DNA of 64,000 nt. Source: WHTI01 sp963756365 (GTDB taxonomy: Bacteria; Actinomycetota; CADDZG01; WHSQ01). This document shows positions 7,766 to 15,198 of the stretch, in pieces (position 1 is the first letter of the stretch; every line of letters starts with the position of its first letter). Both the position numbers and the translations under genes were made by a program. The notes under the pieces are model-generated. The model ran no database searches. It was not told where the DNA came from and saw only the letters and a program-made list of their open reading frames with translations. The stretch lies in NCBI GenBank assembly GCA_963756365.1, contig CAVWNF010000003.1, positions 1 to 64,000 of the forward strand, in the 5' to 3' direction.

Positions 7766-8938
7766 GTGACACGCGAAGCCGTGATCGTCGATGCCGTACG
7801 GACCCCGATGGGCAAGCGGGGAGGCAAGCTGAAGGACCATCATCCGGTCGATCTCCTCGCCGAGACTCTCAAGGAATCCGTCGCTCGAACCGGGATCGAT
7901 GCCGGACTCGTCGACGACGTCATCTGTGGGTGCGTCTCGCAGATCGGTGAGCAGTCGTTGAACGTGGGCCGTAACGCGTGGCTCGCGGCAGGGCTTCCCG
8001 AGGAGGTTCCGGCCACGACCGTCGATCGCCAGTGCGGTTCGTCTCAGCAGGCAGCGCACTTCGCGGCGCAGGGTGTCATCTCCGGTGCATACGACATCGC
8101 GATCGCGTGCGGCGTCGAGAACATGACCCGGGTTCCCATGGGTTCGTCGGCACAATCCGGAGGATTCCCGTTCCCCGAGTCGCTGATGGCGCGCTACGAA
8201 GGCGGACTCGTGCCCCAGGGGATCTCGGCCGAGATCATCGCCGAGAAGTGGAGCATCTCCCGTGAGGACGCCGACAAGCTCGGTGCGCGGAGTCACGAAC
8301 TCGCAGGCAAGGCCACCGAGAACGGCTGGTTCAAGAACGAGATCCATGCGATCAAGGTCGAGACCGAGAACGGCACCGAGCTGTTCGACACCGACGAGGG
8401 CATCCGCACTCCGAACCTCGAGAAGATGGCGATGCTCCCGACCGCGTTCAAGGAAGACGGCATCGTGACCGCGGGGAACTCGTCGCAGATCACGGATGGT
8501 GCCTCGGCGATCATGATCACGACACCTGAGAAGGCCAAGGAACTCGGCCTCACTCCGAGGGCCAGGTTCCACACGTTCGCTCTCGCTGGCACCGACCCGA
8601 TCACCATGCTCACCGGCCCGATCCCGTCTACGAAGAAGGCGCTCGAGCGCTCGGGTCTGTCGCTCGAGGACATCGACATCGTCGAGATCAACGAAGCGTT
8701 CGCAACCGTCGTGCTTGCGTGGAAGAAGGAACTCGGCGTCTCTGATGACTGGTTCGACGAGCACGTCAACGTCCACGGCGGAGCGATCGCACTCGGTCAC
8801 CCCCTCGGCGCATCGGGTGCCAGGCTCATGACCACGATGCTCGGCGCGCTCGAAAGGACCGGGGGCCGCTACGGTCTCCAGACCATGTGCGAGGGCGGGG
8901 GCCTAGCCAACGCCACCATCATCGAGCGCCTCTCCTAA
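7766..8938 (+). CDS. Thiolase (acetyl-CoA C-acyltransferase family)
   Basis: The protein has 390 residues, the normal thiolase length. It catalyses thiolytic cleavage of 3-ketoacyl-CoA or the reverse condensation, in beta-oxidation or related pathways. The nucleophile is Cys90 (DRQCGSSQQ). His345 lies in GGAIALGHPLGASGAR and Cys375 in CEGGGLANA, completing the active site. NEAFA is at about residue 310. The start is the GTG at 7766, preceded by GGAGGGA; the open frame continues upstream through the repeats but that part is not protein-like. No beta-oxidation partner is adjacent. The exact chain-length preference cannot be read from sequence. Confidence 0.93.
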   Translation: MTREAVIVDAVRTPMGKRGGKLKDHHPVDLLAETLKESVARTGIDAGLVDDVICGCVSQIGEQSLNVGRNAWLAAGLPEEVPATTVDRQCGSSQQAAHFAAQGVISGAYDIAIACGVENMTRVPMGSSAQSGGFPFPESLMARYEGGLVPQGISAEIIAEKWSISREDADKLGARSHELAGKATENGWFKNEIHAIKVETENGTELFDTDEGIRTPNLEKMAMLPTAFKEDGIVTAGNSSQITDGASAIMITTPEKAKELGLTPRARFHTFALAGTDPITMLTGPIPSTKKALERSGLSLEDIDIVEINEAFATVVLAWKKELGVSDDWFDEHVNVHGGAIALGHPLGASGARLMTTMLGALERTGGRYGLQTMCEGGGLANATIIERLS

Positions 8939-8949
8939 CCCCAGAGCAA

Positions 8950-8996
8950 CTCTCGGCGTGAAACCGGCCACGTGGGGGCCCTATTCACGCCGAGAG
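8950..8996 (+). repeat. Palindromic repeat family A, copy A4 (47 bp)
   Basis: CTCTCGGCGTGAA at the left end and TTCACGCCGAGAG at the right form a perfect 13-bp inverted repeat. It starts 11 bp after the thiolase stop. Confidence 0.9.
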
Positions 8997-9089
8997 TGAC
9001 TATCTGGAGTTTTCTGGGGTACCCGGTAGACATGCTGGCCCGCTGTAGGGCACAGTTGGGCGAAAACGTGGGGAAAGGGGCCAAAGATC

Positions 9090-10064
9090 ATGAAGGCTGA
9101 GCGGATAATCCTGTCGATCGCCACCGCAGGAGCACTGGTGTTGCTCTTGCCGTTGCTCTCGGGAGTCAGCATTGCAGAGACTCCAGTCATGTACACCTTT
9201 AACGAGTGCGACGAGGGTTGGACCACAGATGGTGTCCCCCCGGTCGAATCGTGGGAGCGGACCGAGGGTGGGCGGAACTCGTCGATGGCCTTCTCGACAG
9301 GTTCATACTCTGGACTTCAAGACCTGACCTTGACCTCCCCCGTGCACCAGTGGACGGGAGGCAATGCGGCGATCACCTATTACACGGCCCATGAACTGGC
9401 CGCCGGAGACGTCCTCGCATTCGAGTGGTCCAAGGACGGCACGACCTGGACGCGCGAGCAGGAACTCACCGGCACCAGCCAGGGCTATCCCAACTTCTCG
9501 TTGCAGTCAGGCTCGATCCCGATGCCAGCCGGCCCGATCCAGATCCGCTTCGTGCTCGAGACGGGTGCTCCGCTACCGAATGTCGACGGGGCCAAGATCG
9601 ATGACGTGACGCTGCCCATGGCGCGTCCCGCCGGGGCGGCCTGCCCGACCCCAACCCCAACGGGCACCCCTACACCAACCGGGACTCCAACACCGACCCC
9701 GACCGTCACACCGACGCCAACCCCGACACCCACTCCAACGCCGACTCCCACTCCAACCGATACCGAGCACAAGCGCTCGATCAGCGTGAAGTTGGGCGAG
9801 GGCAAGAAGCTGACCGTGAAAGGCACGGTCACCGTCAACGACGGGTTCGACGAGTGCGCAGATCGCGTCCCGGTGAAGGTGCAGCGCAAGGCCAACGGCA
9901 AGTGGTCAACCAAGGCCGGCACGATCACCGACAGCCAGGGCGATTACAAGGTGAAGATCAAGGACAAGGCCGGCAAGTATCGGGTGAAGGCAACCAAGTT
10001 CACCGCCGGTAGCGGCCACGACATCTGCTCAGGCGCCAAAGCGACCAAGCGCCACCGCCACTAG
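9090..10064 (+). CDS. Secreted protein with Pro-Thr linker and C-terminal RHRH module
   Basis: The protein has 324 residues. It has a signal peptide (about 1-30), an N-terminal beta-sandwich-like domain with WxxDGTTW and FVLETG features typical of carbohydrate-binding or jelly-roll modules, a PT-repeat linker (about 185-228), and a C-terminal Ig-like module. That module (KKL...GTV...QRKANGKW...GKYRVKATK) closely matches the C-terminus of the delta-60 protein at 1400-1692, including two cysteines and the final RHRH. Cell-surface attachment or polymer binding is plausible but unproven. GGGAAAGGGG precedes the ATG. Its stop abuts the stop of the convergent gene ending at 10065. Confidence 0.75.
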   Translation: MKAERIILSIATAGALVLLLPLLSGVSIAETPVMYTFNECDEGWTTDGVPPVESWERTEGGRNSSMAFSTGSYSGLQDLTLTSPVHQWTGGNAAITYYTAHELAAGDVLAFEWSKDGTTWTREQELTGTSQGYPNFSLQSGSIPMPAGPIQIRFVLETGAPLPNVDGAKIDDVTLPMARPAGAACPTPTPTGTPTPTGTPTPTPTVTPTPTPTPTPTPTPTPTDTEHKRSISVKLGEGKKLTVKGTVTVNDGFDECADRVPVKVQRKANGKWSTKAGTITDSQGDYKVKIKDKAGKYRVKATKFTAGSGHDICSGAKATKRHRH

Positions 10065-10457
10065 TTACGTCTGGTCGCGCTGTGAGCGCACAAGGACCAT
10101 GGGCTCCATGCAGTGGGATGGAGCCCGGTCCTTGGCCGCTATCTCGACCTTGAGTTCGAGTCCGCACATCGTGCAGACGTACCTGAGGCCGTACTCCGAG
10201 ACGTCGGCTATCTCTGGTTCAGGGGGCGAGGTTACGGCCGAGCGGATCCAGCGGATCCCGAACCGAGCGATCAGGAGGAAGAAGGCAACCGCGGCCACGG
10301 CCCGCCAGTAGCCGAACTCCTGACCCAGGCCCACGAGAAGCCCGACGGCGAGGACGAGCACTCCCAGCCCGACAGGCCCCGCTCTCGGCGTGTCCTCGGT
10401 CACGGGGTGGCCGTTTTCACTCCGAGAGGCGCCGGGGTTATCCACAGGGATATCCAC
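10065..10457 (-). CDS. Small membrane protein with zinc-ribbon-like cysteines
   Basis: The protein has up to 130 residues. Two hydrophobic helices (GLGVLVLAVGLLVGLG and AVAAVAFFLLIARFG) are followed by a C-terminal segment YVCTMCGLELKVEI...SHC, which looks like a CxxC...C metal ribbon. I do not recognise the family. The ATG at 10457 would make the family A palindrome A5 (10382-10428) part of the coding region. A GTG at 10361, just before the first helix, is an alternative that leaves A5 intergenic, as all other copies are. I consider the shorter form as likely. Confidence 0.6.
   Translation of the reverse strand: MDIPVDNPGASRSENGHPVTEDTPRAGPVGLGVLVLAVGLLVGLGQEFGYWRAVAAVAFFLLIARFGIRWIRSAVTSPPEPEIADVSEYGLRYVCTMCGLELKVEIAAKDRAPSHCMEPMVLVRSQRDQT
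10382..10428 (+). repeat. Palindromic repeat family A, copy A5 (47 bp, diverged)
   Basis: CTCTCGGCGTG at the left end pairs with CACTCCGAGAG at the right end with one mismatch. The length is again exactly 47 bp. Confidence 0.75.
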
Positions 10458-10485
10458 GAGAGTGGATAAATGACATGTTTGTGAT

Positions 10486-10779
10486 TCACCTCCGGAGCGC
10501 GACGAAGCGCTCCATCACTTCGAGTAGTTCGTCGATCTTCTCTTTGCCTTCGTCGGTGGTTATGGCCCCTTGGATGCACCCTTGGACATGGTCCTCGAGG
10601 ACCCTGAGGGCGACCTTGTCGAGGGCCGCCCGCACCGCTGAGATCTGGGTGAGGACGTCGATGCAGTACTTCTCCTCGTCCACCATCCGGGTGACGCCCT
10701 TGATCTGGCCCTCGATGCGACTGAGGCGCGCTAGCAGTTGCTTCTTCTGCTTTCCGTATGAACCAGTCAGCTCATCCAT
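10486..10779 (-). CDS. csoR: CsoR-type copper-sensing transcriptional repressor
   Basis: The protein has 97 residues with the CsoR/RcnR/FrmR four-helix fold pattern: KKQLLARLSRIEGQIKGVTRMVDEEKYCIDVLTQI. The Cys-His-Cys Cu(I) ligands are present: Cys in KYCIDV, then HVQGC with His and Cys four residues apart. Copper binding releases the repressor from DNA. The ATG at 10779 starts the family-like MDELTGSYGKQKKQ; upstream codons are not conserved. A palindromic operator lies immediately upstream (10780-10800), so autoregulation is expected. No copper exporter is adjacent. The target may be elsewhere. Confidence 0.9.
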   Translation of the reverse strand: MDELTGSYGKQKKQLLARLSRIEGQIKGVTRMVDEEKYCIDVLTQISAVRAALDKVALRVLEDHVQGCIQGAITTDEGKEKIDELLEVMERFVALRR

Positions 10780-10800
10780 AGATACCCTCCGGGGGTATCT
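10780..10800 (-). promoter_or_regulatory. Probable CsoR operator
   Basis: AGATACCC (10780-10787) and GGGTATCT (10793-10800) form a perfect 8-bp inverted repeat around TCCGG. CsoR operators typically show this TACCC...GGGTA shape. The site abuts the csoR start codon and overlaps its ribosome-binding site. Confidence 0.75.
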
Positions 10801-10808
10801 TACTCCAC

Positions 10809-10855
10809 TTCTGGGCGACTGGAAGGGCGCCCAGAGACGCCGTGGTCGCCCAGAA
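10809..10855 (+). repeat. Palindromic repeat family B, copy B3 (47 bp)
   Basis: It begins TTCTGGGCGACT and ends GGTCGCCCAGAA. It lies 3' of crgA (minus strand) and upstream of the csoR operator. Confidence 0.85.
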
Positions 10856-10870
10856 GGGATGAGGGGTGGG

Positions 10871-11101
10871 TCAGTGCCACTGGGTGGACAGCACGAACGC
10901 ACCCGTGATCAGGCCGAGGCCGTAGAACAGGCGCCAGTTCGCAGTTCCGCCCGAGAAGGCGGCCACGTAGTTGGCGATGATCACCAAGATCCCCACCCCC
11001 ATGAGGATGAAGAACATCACCCCGATCCACTCTGGTGAGTGCTTGGGCTTTGGCTTTGGTGGTGGCTGTTTCTTGGCTCGCTTCGATTTACTCTTTGGCA
11101 T
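10871..11101 (-). CDS. crgA: Cell division protein CrgA
   Basis: The protein has 76 residues. A basic, proline-rich cytoplasmic start (MPKSKSKRAKKQ...) is followed by two membrane helices, with the family signature SPEWIGVMFFILMGVGILVIIANYV and the end LITGAFVLSTQWH. CrgA is an actinobacterial septum protein that recruits PBPs and FtsZ-associated proteins to the division site. It sits upstream of the pknA/pknB growth cluster, as in Mycobacterium. The ATG at 11101 is chosen because homologues start with the basic stretch. Confidence 0.93.
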   Translation of the reverse strand: MPKSKSKRAKKQPPPKPKPKHSPEWIGVMFFILMGVGILVIIANYVAAFSGGTANWRLFYGLGLITGAFVLSTQWH

Positions 11102-11126
11102 AGACGGGGATAGTAACGGGGATATC

Positions 11127-11765
11127 GTGCCTCGCGAGATGTCCATCCTCAGAGTGGTCGGCAAGTTCCTTATCTCCGTCGGGATCGGCGTGCTCCTGTT
11201 CGTCGCCTGGATGCTGTGGGGCACCGGCATCTCCACGGGGAATCAGCAGGAGCGCCTCGCCACTTCCTTCGAGCAGATCCCCGAGATCACTTCCTCAACA
11301 CCTCCGGAGAACTTCAGACCCGAGCCCGGCGACCCTGTCTTCCGGCTCGAGATCCCAGCGATCGATGTGGATCACATCGTCGTGGAGGGTGTCGGGGTCG
11401 AGGAGCTCAAGCTCGGGCCTGGTCACTATCCGTCGTGTCGTGAGGGGTTCGAGCCTCCTCTCTGCTTCAAGGACGAGGGTGCCTCGTGGCCCGGCCAAGA
11501 AGGACAGGTCGTTGTCTCCGGTCACCGCACGACCTACGGCGCCCCCTTCTGGGATCTCGACAAGTTGGAGAAGGGCGACAAGATCACCGTCACGACGAAA
11601 TGGGGCACGTTCGAGTACCGGGTGACGAGCGAGAAGGTCGTGGACGATCAGGCTGGAGTTCCACTGAGCGCCTCCGGTCGCAGCGAACTGCTGCTCACGA
11701 CGTGCAACCCCAAGTTCTCTGCGGACCAGCGCTACCTGGTGTGGGCCGAGTTGGTGACCTCATGA
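11127..11765 (+). CDS. Class E sortase
   Basis: The protein has 212 residues. One N-terminal membrane helix (FLISVGIGVLLFVAWMLWG) is followed by a sortase domain. The catalytic His is in VVSGHRTTYGAPFWDLDKL, the Cys in LLLTTCNP and the Arg in SADQRY. Class E sortases of Actinobacteria anchor surface proteins carrying LAxTG-type signals to peptidoglycan. No matching sorting signal was seen in this window. GTG at 11127 has GGGGA upstream; ATG at 11139 is an alternative. It is divergent from crgA and overlaps the small gene 11762-11866 by 4 bases. Confidence 0.9.
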   Translation: MPREMSILRVVGKFLISVGIGVLLFVAWMLWGTGISTGNQQERLATSFEQIPEITSSTPPENFRPEPGDPVFRLEIPAIDVDHIVVEGVGVEELKLGPGHYPSCREGFEPPLCFKDEGASWPGQEGQVVVSGHRTTYGAPFWDLDKLEKGDKITVTTKWGTFEYRVTSEKVVDDQAGVPLSASGRSELLLTTCNPKFSADQRYLVWAELVTS

Positions 11766-11866
11766 AGAGACGACTACTCGGGTTGGCCGGATGGGCAGCG
11801 GTCTCGATCGCCACCGCGCTGCTGTTGATCTACGCGTCCGATCACTGGCTCCCGGCGAACTTCTAG
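11762..11866 (+). CDS. Small single-pass membrane protein coupled to the sortase gene
   Basis: The ORF encodes 34 residues (MKRRLLGLAGWAAV...). Its ATG overlaps the sortase stop (ATGA at 11762-11765), which suggests translational coupling. Positive residues followed by about 17 hydrophobic residues give one membrane helix, with a short tail SDHWLPANF outside or inside. No family was recognised. It is too short for most gene callers. Confidence 0.55.
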   Translation: MKRRLLGLAGWAAVSIATALLLIYASDHWLPANF

Positions 11867-11922
11867 CGCGGGCGCTTCACGCGGGTCGTCCGGAGTATCG
11901 GGCGTGCCAGTAATGTCGGGTC

Positions 11923-12489
11923 ATGAAGCTGCTGCTCGTCGATAACTTCGACTCCTTCGTCTACAACCTGGCGCAAGCTTTCGGCGCGCTCGGTGCAGAG
12001 CCGGTCGTCGTGCGAAGCGATCATCCACTCGACGAACTCGTTGACCTCGAGCCTGATGCGGTCGTGATCTCACCCGGGCCGGGGACTCCCGCCGATGCCG
12101 GGGTCTCGATCGAGGTCATCGAGCACTTCGCCGGCAAGGTTCCGGTCCTGGGAGTGTGTCTCGGCCATCAGTGCATCGCCGCTGCTTATGGTGGAGCGAT
12201 CGACCGTGCTCCGGTCGGTCCCGTGCACGGGAAGACTTCCGAGATCACGCACGACGACTCGGGCGTCTTCAAGGGCCTTCCGTCCCCGTTCATCGCGACG
12301 AGGTACCACTCACTCGCTCTCGAAGGCGAGGTTCCATCTAGCCTCGAGGTCACCGCCCGCAGCTCCGACGGGGTGGTCATGGGTCTCCGTCACAAGGAAC
12401 TCGACGTCGAGGGCGTCCAGTTCCACCCGGAGTCAGTCCTCACCATCGAGGGCCCCAAGCTCCTCCAGAACTTCCTCACCCGCGCCTAA
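11923..12489 (+). CDS. pabA: Glutamine amidotransferase subunit of anthranilate or aminodeoxychorismate synthase
   Basis: The protein has 188 residues with a class I glutamine amidotransferase domain. DNFDSFVYNLAQ opens the domain, ISPGPGTP forms the oxyanion region, GVCLGHQCIA carries the nucleophilic Cys, and FHPESVLT carries the His/Glu pair. It releases ammonia from glutamine for a chorismate-binding partner (PabB or TrpE), neither of which is in the window. In Mycobacterium the trpG/pabA-like gene occupies the same place next to pknB. Confidence 0.9.
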   Translation: MKLLLVDNFDSFVYNLAQAFGALGAEPVVVRSDHPLDELVDLEPDAVVISPGPGTPADAGVSIEVIEHFAGKVPVLGVCLGHQCIAAAYGGAIDRAPVGPVHGKTSEITHDDSGVFKGLPSPFIATRYHSLALEGEVPSSLEVTARSSDGVVMGLRHKELDVEGVQFHPESVLTIEGPKLLQNFLTRA

Positions 12490-12505
12490 CCCCAAGCCAA
12501 CCCCC

Positions 12506-12552
12506 TTCTGGGCGACTGAAAGGGCTCTGGGTGTCGCCTTTATCGCCCAGAA
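12506..12552 (+). repeat. Palindromic repeat family B, copy B4 (47 bp)
   Basis: It begins TTCTGGGCGACT and ends TATCGCCCAGAA. It starts 17 bp after the pabA stop and lies between convergent genes. Confidence 0.85.
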
Positions 12553-12563
12553 GCGCCAGTGGG

Positions 12564-13277
12564 TTAGGGGGTGAAGGTGATCGGGAGGGTGACCGCTCGT
12601 TCCCGGCCCCCTTGGACCGAGGAGAGGGTGATCGAGCCGGCGCCGAACAGGTCTATCGCCCGGGGGACGAGGATCACGCCGGTACCGGACGAGAGCACAT
12701 CGAAGTACTTCTGGCCGCTGGCCTCGAGTTCGATCTCCACCTCCTTCTCTCTTCTGAGTGTGACCTCGATGTGGAGCCCTCGGGGCGTGACGGTCGCACC
12801 GGGCGTGGGGCTGATGACGTCGATCCACGGGCGATGGTCCCTCATATCTCGCCGGTCGAGGGGGCCTGGGTCGCCCGCGATCGCCAGCGCCGAGCCGCCA
12901 TCCTCGAACCTGACCGAGGTCACGCCTTCGAGCCCCGTTAGCGCGAAGACGATCTGGGCCGCTCGCTCCTCGACCTCAGCGTCGCTGCCGTCGAGGAATC
13001 TCGGGCCCACGTCGATCGTCACCACGTCCTCAGCCCGGCTCGCGTCTTCGATCGAGTCCCCGGTCAGATCTGTCGAGAGCCCGTCCGGCGCCGGTTGCAC
13101 GATCGCCAGAGCCAGAGCGGCGACCTCTTCACCCGGCCGCAACTCGACGTAGACCGGCATCAGGCCGCCATCGTCGTAGTAGTAGACGGCACCGGTTGGG
13201 ACCTCGGCCCCCGTCTCTCCGGGAGAACAGCTCAGCAAGAGAAGCAAACCAGCGCAGAGGCATCCCATGACGCGCAT
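12564..13277 (-). CDS. GerMN-domain lipoprotein
   Basis: The protein has 237 residues. It has a lipoprotein signal (MRVMGCLCAGLLLLLSC, lipobox LLSC). A GerMN-like domain follows (about 30-125; VYYYDDGGLMPVYVEL, ALTGLEGVTSVRF), then a C-terminal Gmad2-like Ig domain (WIDVISPTPGATV). In sporeformers GerM works in the envelope. In Actinobacteria the family occurs as lipoproteins (LpqB-like context) and probably binds peptidoglycan or partners a sensor kinase. It starts 9 bases after the pknB stop, so it is likely the last gene of the growth operon. No spore genes are seen. Confidence 0.8.
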   Translation of the reverse strand: MRVMGCLCAGLLLLLSCSPGETGAEVPTGAVYYYDDGGLMPVYVELRPGEEVAALALAIVQPAPDGLSTDLTGDSIEDASRAEDVVTIDVGPRFLDGSDAEVEERAAQIVFALTGLEGVTSVRFEDGGSALAIAGDPGPLDRRDMRDHRPWIDVISPTPGATVTPRGLHIEVTLRREKEVEIELEASGQKYFDVLSSGTGVILVPRAIDLFGAGSITLSSVQGGRERAVTLPITFTP

Positions 13278-13286
13278 CGAGCCGTC

Positions 13287-15170
13287 CTATCGGAAGAAGC
13301 CGAAGAAGCCGAAGAAGAACCGGGAGAAGTCCAGAGCGGCGCCTCCGCCTTGGACGTAGAGGGTCGCCGAGTCACCGGGCGAGACCTCGGTCCCGGACGA
13401 AGGATCCTGGCGACAGACGTTGCCCGGGGGCTCGGGGCACGGTTCGGTCTCTTCGACCTGCTCGACGTTGAGTCCGTAGTCGGCTTCGAGCATCGATTCC
13501 GCAGAATCCGCATCCTGGCCGGTCACGTCGGGCATCGGGCGCGATTCCTGGCCCTCGGAGACGAGCAGCGTGACCGTGTCGCCCTTCTGCACCTCGGTGC
13601 CACCAGCGGGATCCTGTTCGATCACTGTCCCCTCGGCCGCATCGCTTGGCGTGTAGTTCACCTGGACGGCGAGGTCCAGCGCCTCGAGGTTCGAGCGGGC
13701 CTGCTCCTCGGTCTGATTGGTGACATCGGGAACGATCACGTTCTCGCCGGAGGACACCTTCACGTCGACCTCGGAGTTCTTGTCGGCCATCCCTAGCGAC
13801 GTCGGATCCTGTTCGAAGATGGTGCCGACCTCGGCCTCGTTGGGCTCCTCGACGACCTCTCCGAGTTGGAGTTTCGCCTCCTCGAGCGCGACCTCGGCTT
13901 CTTCGACCGTCATGCCGGTGAGATCGGGGACCTCGACCTGTTTCGCCCCACCCGAGACGGTGAGCTTGACGGTGTCGCCTTCCTGCGCGGTCTCGCCCTC
14001 CTCGGGATCCTGGGCGATCACCTCACCAACCGGCTTCTTACTCTGCTTGGTCTCGATCTCGGTCTTGAGGCCGACCTCTTCGAGAGTGTCCCGTGCCTGG
14101 CTCTCGGTTAGGCCAACGACTCCAGGAACCTCGACCTTGGCGCCCCCGAACAGGCTGTCGGCGAACAAGAACGCGCCGAGCCCCACGATCAGGAGAATCG
14201 CAAGCGTGATGCCGACGTACCACCAGGCCCGGCTTTCGCTGTCCTCCTCGTAGAGGGCGTCGGTCTGGCTGAGTACCTGAGTGCCGCTGGCCGCCATCAC
14301 CGATGTCTGTGCCGATGTCGCCGGAGCCGCGTGCACGCTCTGGCCCCCGAGGAACCGCTGGAGGTCGGCCTTCATATCGTCGGCGCTGTTGAATCGAGCC
14401 GAGGGTTCCTTCGCCATGGCTTTGAGCGTGATCGCGTCGAGGTCTTTCGGCACCTCCGCATTGGCGCGCGACGGAGCCGGAGCGTCTTCGCGCACGTGCT
14501 TGTAGGCGATCGATAGTGGGGTGTCGCCGGTGAAGGGAGTCTTCCCGGTCAGCATCTCGTAGAGGACGACTCCCAGCGCATACACATCCGAGCGCGCGTC
14601 AACCGGCTCACCCTGGGCCTGCTCGGGCGACAGGTATGCGGCGGTCCCGATCACCATGCCGGCCTGCGTCATGGTTGCGTCTCGTTCGCTGCTGAGAGCG
14701 CGCGCGATACCGAAGTCCGTCACCTTCGTCTGACCCGAGTCGGTGATCATGATGTTGCCGGGCTTGATATCGCGGTGAACGAGTCCACTGGTGTGCGCAC
14801 GCTGAAGGGCGGCAGCGACATCCGATGCGATCTCGGCCGCGCGCTCGGGCATCAAGGGTCCGTGCTCTCTGATCACTTCGTCGAGGGTGCGGCCCTCGAT
14901 GTACTCCATGACGATGAAGTAGGTGTCGCCCTCGGAGCCATAGTCATAGAGGGAAACGATGTTCGGATGACTCAGCCCGGCAGCCGACTGCGCTTCGCGC
15001 CGGAACCTTTCGACGAACGTGGGATCGCGCGCGAGCCGCTCGCTGAGGACCTTGATCGCGACCTCTCGACCCAACAACTCATCGCGGGCGCGGTAGACCT
15101 CGGCCATGCCACCAGAGCCAACCGGCTCGATGACCGCGTATCGGCCTCCATAGGTGCGTTCGGGACTCAC
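13287..15170 (-). CDS. pknB: Serine/threonine protein kinase PknB with four PASTA domains
   Basis: The protein has 627 residues. The kinase domain covers about 10-270: P-loop VGSGGMAEVY, Lys40, HRD with Asp134 in VHRDIKPGN, DFG at about 152-154, and an activation loop with several Thr. A membrane helix lies at about 320-340, then four PASTA repeats (about 350-610) that bind muropeptides or lipid II outside the cell. PknB controls cell wall synthesis and division and is reversed by PstP, encoded in the same operon. The C-terminus ends in an unusual phenylalanine-rich tail (FSRFFFGFFGFFR). The start is GTG at 15170. The gap to the upstream kinase gene is 28 bases. Confidence 0.95.
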   Translation of the reverse strand: MSPERTYGGRYAVIEPVGSGGMAEVYRARDELLGREVAIKVLSERLARDPTFVERFRREAQSAAGLSHPNIVSLYDYGSEGDTYFIVMEYIEGRTLDEVIREHGPLMPERAAEIASDVAAALQRAHTSGLVHRDIKPGNIMITDSGQTKVTDFGIARALSSERDATMTQAGMVIGTAAYLSPEQAQGEPVDARSDVYALGVVLYEMLTGKTPFTGDTPLSIAYKHVREDAPAPSRANAEVPKDLDAITLKAMAKEPSARFNSADDMKADLQRFLGGQSVHAAPATSAQTSVMAASGTQVLSQTDALYEEDSESRAWWYVGITLAILLIVGLGAFLFADSLFGGAKVEVPGVVGLTESQARDTLEEVGLKTEIETKQSKKPVGEVIAQDPEEGETAQEGDTVKLTVSGGAKQVEVPDLTGMTVEEAEVALEEAKLQLGEVVEEPNEAEVGTIFEQDPTSLGMADKNSEVDVKVSSGENVIVPDVTNQTEEQARSNLEALDLAVQVNYTPSDAAEGTVIEQDPAGGTEVQKGDTVTLLVSEGQESRPMPDVTGQDADSAESMLEADYGLNVEQVEETEPCPEPPGNVCRQDPSSGTEVSPGDSATLYVQGGGAALDFSRFFFGFFGFFR

Positions 15171-15198
15171 GGGGTTCTACGGCCTCCTGCTGAGAGAG

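Noticed and set aside
9640..9760. Short tandem repeat resembling an array
   Set aside because: It is an in-frame Pro-Thr linker of a secreted protein, with a 6-base period and no spacers. It is not a CRISPR.
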